This document shows positions 57,890 to 64,000 of a DNA stretch of 64,000 nt, piece by piece. Position numbers and translations under genes: made by a program. Source of the stretch: Tricholomella constricta (lineage: Eukaryota > Basidiomycota > Agaricomycetes > Agaricales > Lyophyllaceae). The DNA is taken from positions 1,860,001 to 1,924,000 of the forward strand of contig JAACJP010000001.1 of the NCBI GenBank assembly GCA_013368375.1. Reading direction: 5' to 3'. The notes under the pieces are model-generated. The model had not been told where the DNA came from, did not search any database, and saw nothing but the letters and a program-made list of their open reading frames with translations. How positions within the stretch are numbered: the first letter of the stretch is position 1; each line of letters begins with the position of its first letter.

Positions 57890-59358
57890 TCACGTATATG
57901 TTACTGCTAATCGACCTACGATGTAGTCGCCTGTGTTGACAGGTGGATATTTTGCCTCTTTACCGCAGTTCGGCAAGCATGCGACCTCGGCGCTGAAGTT
58001 AGGATTGCAGAAGAATGCGATAGACTGGCGTGCAGGAGTCGTGGCCTCAGTGTCGGTGACTTGTTTAGCCGGAGGCGCGACCACTCTGTGAAGGGTAGAT
58101 CGCAGGACATCGTTACTCCAACGTGCAAGAAGATCGCCGACATTCACGACGATTGTTCCGGGCTATCGGTAAGCAGTCAGAATGACAGAATCTGAATAAC
58201 GGCAAGAGTACGCACTATCGGGGTAGCAGGAATGAAGACTCCGGTATGAGGGTTCTGCACCTCCAGACCACCGACCTGGCATCGAATATTAGCTGTACAA
58301 ATCCGAAGAGCATGCGATCTCACCGAGTCTTGAAAGAGTAGGGTGAGGGTACCGTAGTCTTGAAGATTTGGTTTACATCAGTAATTACTTGTAACTTAGC
58401 AAGAGCGCAGGTTCGCACCACTATGAGCGCCAGCGCGTGCTTGACCTTCGTTTTGAAGGAGGGTTGTCTTTATAGATGGGTACGACAGAAGCCGAAGGTT
58501 ATGGCATTGTTCGTTGATTTTCGAATCGAAAAATCCTTCCTCAAGATCCAGGCCAAGGGCAACGGAGCGCATAACATAAACATGAAGATCGTGGCAAGTC
58601 TGGCCCGGGTGATATATGTATCAGTGGGATTGAACGTCAAGAGATCAAGGACAAAGCTGACTTGGTAGAAGTCCAGCATTGTCCGTTTGAACTGCGGAGC
58701 GTCGCTTTCTTGGGGCCATTGATTCTTCCACTCTGAATCCCAATCTCGTCCAATCTCCATAGATTCCTTGAAATCGGGGGCCTTTGCGCGAAGGGCCGCA
58801 ATTTCGGTTGGGTCTGCAGACTGAGTTACGCGTTCACGTCCTACTTTCACATAACCACGATTCGAGCGTGGATCTTCCCATGCCAGCTTGTCCTATGGAT
58901 AATTCTTTAGGACGATCACAACTCATACAAGGTATGAGGTGACGTACTTTAGTCCCTGTAGCCATACGAAAGAAGTCGGCGCTCTAAGATAATACACCTC
59001 AATGAGTTTCATGCCAATCCTGATGGAGTCACAGCAAACTGACCTTTACAAATGCATTCTGAATGGTATCTGTACAAGCCAGCGACGTTATCAGGGTGCT
59101 CTGAGGTTCAACGGTCATTGATGACCCACTTGAAGGTATTCCATGGCCCGCCAAGTAGATGAACCCGCTCTTTTTGAACGCAGATACTATTTCGTCCGCT
59201 ACATGTTTCCGATCAGACTGTCCAGCTGCTTCTCGGAACTTGGTGAAGTCGATTACTGGAATGAATGACTGAGTACTCTGAGCTGCGGTCGCCAAACGTC
59301 TCCTCGTCGCATAAAAGGGAACCGGGCACACAAAGCGGGAAGCTCTAAGGAACGGCAT
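57890..59358 (-). CDS. 2-oxoglutarate/Fe(II)-dependent oxygenase (IPNS-like)
   Basis: A non-haem iron oxygenase of the isopenicillin-N-synthase-like family. The DIOX_N half has PVIDFTKF, AFKKSGFIYLAGHGIPS and NRGYVKVGRERVTQ. The catalytic half has AGAHSDYGTLTLLFQD (His-x-Asp, with the Asp codon completed across an intron at about 58355-58421), VVNVGDLLARWSNDVLRSTL continuing HRVVAPP (second His) and ARQSIAFFCNPN (the Arg-x-Ser that binds 2-oxoglutarate). The N-terminus MPFLRASRFVCPVPFYATRR continuing RLATAAQ looks like a mitochondrial presequence. The substrate is unknown; such enzymes act in secondary metabolism, detoxification or nucleobase salvage. No biosynthetic cluster surrounds it. Confidence 0.86.
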
Positions 59359-59749
59359 GACAGTCAGAAACCAAGTTTACTAATATCAGGGAGTCGTAAA
59401 TTGGCATGGGGTCGGTGTGCATATGGCAAGCTTGTTCGCGAGACATGCCGGCCCGCCGGTTATCAAGAATATTGATGCATAATATTGATGAATGAACGAA
59501 CTTCCAACGTTCCCTTGCCGTGTTATTGTACATGTGAACAGAAATTTAGAGACTTAAATAGAAGGCATAAAACTAGGTTCTAGCAGGCTCAGATGTTCGT
59601 CAACAAATCCGCAACTAGTTGGTATCACGCCAGGGTGCTCGGAGAACGAAGCCGACGGAATATGCTCATAAGAGTTTTACCACCTTCTGGCCCCCATCTG
59701 AGGAACATAGATTAAAATTGACGATGAGACGATACATCGAAGAGAAAAC
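59359..59749. other. Intergenic, no gene seen
   Basis: About 390 bases between the oxygenase start and the MATH-BTB stop. Nothing recognised. Confidence 0.4.
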
Positions 59750-62033
59750 CTACTCTCCACCTGCCACTTCTTGGCAGCACTGTTCGAATTCTTCAGAAAC
59801 CGAGACTTCATCCCATTTGTCAACCACGTAATCCTGGGAAAGATACCCCGTAAGTATCATGCTAATAGCGTAGATAGACAAGTCGACGGCCACCTCGACA
59901 AGGGAGTGCAACTCTTCCCAGACCGAAGAAGCAAGCAGAAGAGCAAAGCTCGATTGAGGAGTGATGGTGGACATCATGTGTTCCAATGCGAGCGTCGCTA
60001 GACCTGGCATTGCGTATCGATGAGCAACCTGATACATCGACAGCGCGGATGCAGGTCTAGGCGCAGGAGTCGGATGCGGATGCGGATCTGGAGCAGAGAC
60101 GGGCGTGAGAGGATGTTGCCTTCCACCTCGAGGAGAGATTGGATAGCTAGAGCGGGAGGGCGAAGCAAAGTTGGTTGTTGTTACAGGAATTGGGACGGGT
60201 TTTGTCCGAGAAGTGTTAGTAGTTCCAATCGTTGGGCCAGAGGACGACACTGGAGCTGTACGCCGGGGAATAGATGTCGACCCCATCGGGCGAGGCGGCG
60301 ACGTGGGCGGGCCCACTCTGGAAGTAGATGGCGTGGTCCGGGAACTTGATGAGCTACCTGCAGCTTCAGGCACCGTCTGAGTCGTACCAGGCTGGAGGGC
60401 TTCAGACTTGCTCGAAGGCCTTCTAGGTTCAGCAGCAGATTGTAGACTCTCGCCACTTGTCACACTTCTTGTGTCGCTTGCAATGTCATCCTTGTGGAAA
60501 GTTTTCCAATCCCACTCTCCACCTCGTGTATGTAACCACTTGGCGCTCCATCCGACGCCGACACCATCCATGGCCATTCGTGGATCGTCTTGTTCCCGGA
60601 AAAGTAGCCAATTCGTGTAACAGAATTTGAGCAACCAATACACAGTTTCAAAATCGGCTTCTTCCACAACGATAGTGTAGACCTTTCTTTCGCCAGTGAC
60701 GAGGGTCGGGTTCTCAGAGAAGGAGGATGCAAGCATTGTAGCGAAGTACTCCGATCGCCGAATAAGAATATCCGAATGTGCATAAATGACTCGTTTACGG
60801 GCCGTTGTTCGAGACGAGAATGGTGAGCAAGATGATGCAGACGAGGATGAACGCCGGCTGGTGGGCGTAGTGACATCAGGTGGATGAAGCGTTGGAGAAG
60901 ATTGGTTATCTGTTGTGAGCCTCTCAAGGCATATAAAACGAACATCTCCCGTGTCTGCGACGTAATGATGAGATATGCAAGATTGAACGACATTAAGCAC
61001 GCACTGGCATTATCAAGAGATGCTGCAAGACCTTCAAGAAGATCCCGTGGAACAGAGTAAACAGAAGGCTGTTGTGGAAAGGATGGCCCCGACGGACAAT
61101 GAATCTGGACAGAAATCACAAAGGAGTCCGTATCACGTATTCTCGAGTTTTTGAGCAGCGCGGAGAGTGGTGGCAGAGGACACTCTAAACAGGTGCTCAT
61201 CAGAATTATGTTAATTGAATCTTAACGGGTAAATTGCATACCCCAGACCTCATGCTCTTGTCGAAATACCCAATCCATTTGCCAAAAGTCCCAAACCCAT
61301 TCTGGTGGGGCGCCACGTTCCCCGGCGCGATCAGCTTGGGATTTTATGGCCGTCATCATCGATGCGGACAACTCGTAGTCGGCGTGCGCAAAGTCCACCA
61401 TTAAAGACGTGATGTAGAGCGACAAAGTAGGCTTATTGCACGCGTCGGACGACCCCTCCGAATGCGGTGTGAACGCTACAACGCAATAAATAATGCGGAC
61501 AATTGTAGAAAGTGGCAACGCACCAATTTCCAACTTGAATTTATTATCCCCCAGCATAGGTGATTGTTTAAGTATCTCAAAGTCAGGATTCTCGGTTTCA
61601 GTCGCGTCAACGCCCTCAACAAAATCCCTCAGCTTGTGAACATCGCGGACGACCCATTCGAAGCCCTGACATTCTCGTTAAACAATGCAGGACACAAGAA
61701 GTGAATGAAACATACCATGAACGACCATTGTCGCGTAGAGTCCTCTTGAATATTACTAGCGCTAGTATTCCCCATTGCGAAACCTGCACTGGCAGCAGAT
61801 CTAGAACTAGTGGCAGGCTGCCAGATGAGAGAGCTGGAGCTGGAATGCGCGCCAGGACTGGCAGTCGGCCGCGGTGAATGCGAGAACGAGTGTCTGGGGT
61901 CTAAGGAACTTGTGGAAGTGCTCGACCCACTCGCACGCAGAGATGAAGCCCAAGGCCAAGATGGTCGTGAGATGGCGGGCGTGCGGCCGGGGGAGGACGA
62001 TGCTGGTGAGTTTAGGTGGAAGTGGTCAGACAT
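59750..62033 (-). CDS. MATH-BTB domain protein
   Basis: A spliced gene of about 680 residues. The Ser-rich start (MSDHFHLNSPASSSPGRTPA) is followed by a MATH-like (TRAF) region (WSFMGFEWVVRDVHKLRDFV, NKFKLEI, LSLYITSLMVDFAHADYELS, VWDFWQMDWVF) and a BTB/POZ domain (IYAHSDILIRRSEYFATMLA continuing SSFSENP, with FETVYWLLKFCYTNWLLF). BTB is then interrupted by a long Ser/Pro/Thr-rich insert before the closing helices (MYQVAHRYAMPGLATLALEH). MATH-BTB proteins are Cullin-3 substrate adaptors. The start is the ATG at 62033. The large insert within the BTB/BACK part is notable. The target is unknown. Confidence 0.8.
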
Positions 62034-62307
62034 AAGGTTGGAAGAAACCACCCCTATGTCTACGCAGTGAACCAGAAATGGTTAGAGTTTACGTTTAACG
62101 CCGGCCCTACTAGCCGTCAAACAAATAATCGCGCGCCTCATCCGCAACGAGAGGCCGGTTGCCATCACCCAATGTACGCGTAAGTATATCATAGTTTTGA
62201 AAATGCTTGTGGTCCGTGGAAGAGGTTCTCACGAACTTCACTTGCAACGCTTCAGGTTCGTCTCACATTATCAAGCCATTACATTCGCTAATCTGAAGTT
62301 CTTTTCA

Positions 62308-64000
62308 TCAATAAGTCTCCCAGTGTACGTCTGGTAGGACCTCTCTCATCACTATGAAGATAGAGGGTTAGCCAAGTCGACAGTAGAAAGATGAACCAAC
62401 GCACGTTTCCAATGATGGAGGCCTTGCTCATTCTGGAATTTTCCAAGTGGGTTGTGAGCATCTGTCAATAGATACTTGCTATTTTCCTGTACGTTCAGAG
62501 GGTCCCTGATGAGGTCAAGGTTCACCTCCCGTGTTGGAAGGGAGTTCAACACATGGCGACGCAATGGTGATCCGAGCCAGTCCGATTTACGAGAACTCCG
62601 GAACGTGAGGGGGGCTTTTGATGAGGTGCAGAAAAAGACCTGGATTTATAATGATTCGTGAGGCGTCATCTTGCTCCGAGGCAGAATAACACTGACCACG
62701 TTGATGAAGTCAACGTCGTATTGCTCTTCTGTCATTTCGTTGAAGAGATCATGGAAGGCACGACATTGGCCAAAGCTCTGTTCCAGCGTCTGAAGGACCA
62801 TTCGAGTTGAATCAGTTTTGAGGATCCCTGCAAAATTCTGTGCCGCGAAGGATTGAGCCTGATTTCAACACGTTGGGGAAAAATTCTCTCACAACCACGA
62901 TAATGCCCTCTGGATGCATCATTGTTTTGAGATCTTTCCAGAACTCTACAGTGAAGATGTGTTCGGGTACGCCTCCACCGGAAAAGCAGTCGTGAACGAC
63001 GATTTCATAAGATGTTTCCTTATTTCCACCCTGAATACTTTCTCGTTTGTTGGCAGCCCAAGTCCTGGCGTCTTCCAAGAAGACCTTGCCGGGCCCTGGA
63101 TCTGGCAAACCGAAGAAAGTCCTTGCAGCGTTATAGACTGCAGGATCAATCTCGACGATTGTGGTTGAGATACCGTGGCGACTGAAAGCTGTCGCTGAGA
63201 TTCCTGTTCCAAGGCCACTGTACATCGTTGTCATTGAAGATAATGCAAGATCAGGGATGGGCACGCACATTATTAGAGCATTTTCCCAGAGTCCCGCCTT
63301 TCCTCTCTGCGTGCTGTTCACCAGGCGAACGGCTTCCTGCAGCACGAACGTACTGTAGATGGAGTCACCCAAGCGAGTTCCAAAGGAGTCAGTGATGGGT
63401 GGTTCATCATCCAGCACATGCACTTTCGACTGCGTCCAGACCCCTCCCAAGATCGAATGCGATGCGCGCAAATAGCGCACCGAATGCATATTCTGATCTG
63501 GTTGTCCATTGTAGTCAGGTGGAGGCAAAGCTTCTCCTACGACGATCAGCCCAGTTGTTGACTGCACAGCGGAGTGTATTTGAAGCGGAACGATAGGATG
63601 GGTGTACGTTTCTTTCAGTGGGTGTGGAAGGACTGGCGAGGCCAAATTGTGGTATGTGGATCCCCAGAATGAAACAAAAGCGACAATGAGGATCGCCTTA
63701 ATTTGGTTTTCAGACAGCGACATTCCTTTTTGTTGCCTTGTCGGCGCGAGAGAGAGGGTGGATTTGCAAATCCAGAGACACCATGAGAGGCCAGCAAGAC
63801 TGAGATACTTGGGCGCAGAAAATTAGCAAGAAGCAGAAGAGATGGGGGAGACGCGCATACAATTTGACTGTCCGAGATGCTATTGAGATAGTCCGTGTTC
63901 GTCCAAACCCGTCGGGATAACGTCTTTCCAACGACAAAGCTCACTCCTGCAGCAACGACGCGATAGATGATGGGCGAAGAAGCCCCGTCCTTCTGGCGTT
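62308..64000 (-). CDS. Membrane protein with spermidine-synthase-like fold (5' partial)
   Basis: The gene runs off the right edge. Exons read from the edge: VAAGVSFVVGKTLSRRVWT and LNSISDSQI, then YLSLAGLSWCLWICKSTLSL, a hydrophobic IKAILIVAFVSFWGSTYHNL, then a Rossmann-fold methyltransferase-like domain: GLGTGISATAFSRHGISTTI followed by VEIDPAVY, LEDARTW, YEIVVHDCFSGGGVPEHIFT. It ends LMREVLPDVHWETY at 62308. The GxGTG and VEIDP motifs match the spermine/spermidine synthase fold, but the N-terminal membrane segments place it in the membrane-anchored branch found in fungi rather than with the soluble polyamine enzyme. The substrate is unknown. The intron near 62824-62885 uses the acceptor before NFAGILKT. 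Confidence 0.78.

Overview
The window is nuclear DNA of a filamentous basidiomycete, most likely an Agaricomycete. Genes sit close together on both strands and are cut by many short introns of about 45-60 bases with GT-AG (sometimes GC-AG) ends. The recognisable proteins are ordinary fungal housekeeping proteins, with gene families typical of mushrooms (MATH-BTB proteins, F-box/LRR-like proteins, spermidine-synthase-fold membrane proteins). There are no operons, ribosome binding sites or prokaryotic features. All exon boundaries come from reading splice signals and family conservation by eye.

Layout. 1-10,600: a ribosome-production neighbourhood with RIX1 (5' end outside the window), an RRN11-like Pol I initiation factor, a Laa2/DUF5102-like AP-1 accessory protein and RPA190, the largest Pol I subunit. 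10,700-15,400: a KEN-box protein of unknown role, LCL2, a small membrane protein, a secreted GPI-type PEBP protein and SF3B6 (p14). 15,371-19,681: 4.3 kb with no recognisable gene. 19,700-25,000: the ADP/ATP carrier, eIF4A-III and SF3A3, the last two divergent with 88 bases between start codons. 25,050-31,180: a synaptojanin-type phosphoinositide phosphatase and SVP26.

31,217-38,496 is a full-length non-LTR (LINE) retrotransposon with one uninterrupted 2,339-codon frame: ORF1-like region, two hydrophobic segments, endonuclease, reverse transcriptase, RNase H and a CCHC motif. It lies between the start codons of SVP26 and CHMP1/DID2. It is the most unusual object in the window.

38,534-64,000: CHMP1/DID2, an uncertain short gene, a long disordered protein, a mitochondrial CysA/Cys2-type O-acetyltransferase, IEC1 (INO80 complex zinc fingers), CHMP5/VPS60, an aldehyde dehydrogenase, an LRR-like protein, RCC1, a conserved protein of unknown function, a 2-oxoglutarate/Fe(II) oxygenase, a MATH-BTB protein and a membrane-anchored spermidine-synthase-like protein that runs off the right edge.

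Functional links: Pol I transcription and 60S maturation (RIX1, RRN11, RPA190), the spliceosome and exon junction complex (SF3B6, eIF4A-III, SF3A3), and membrane traffic/ESCRT-III (Laa2-like, synaptojanin, SVP26, CHMP1, CHMP5).
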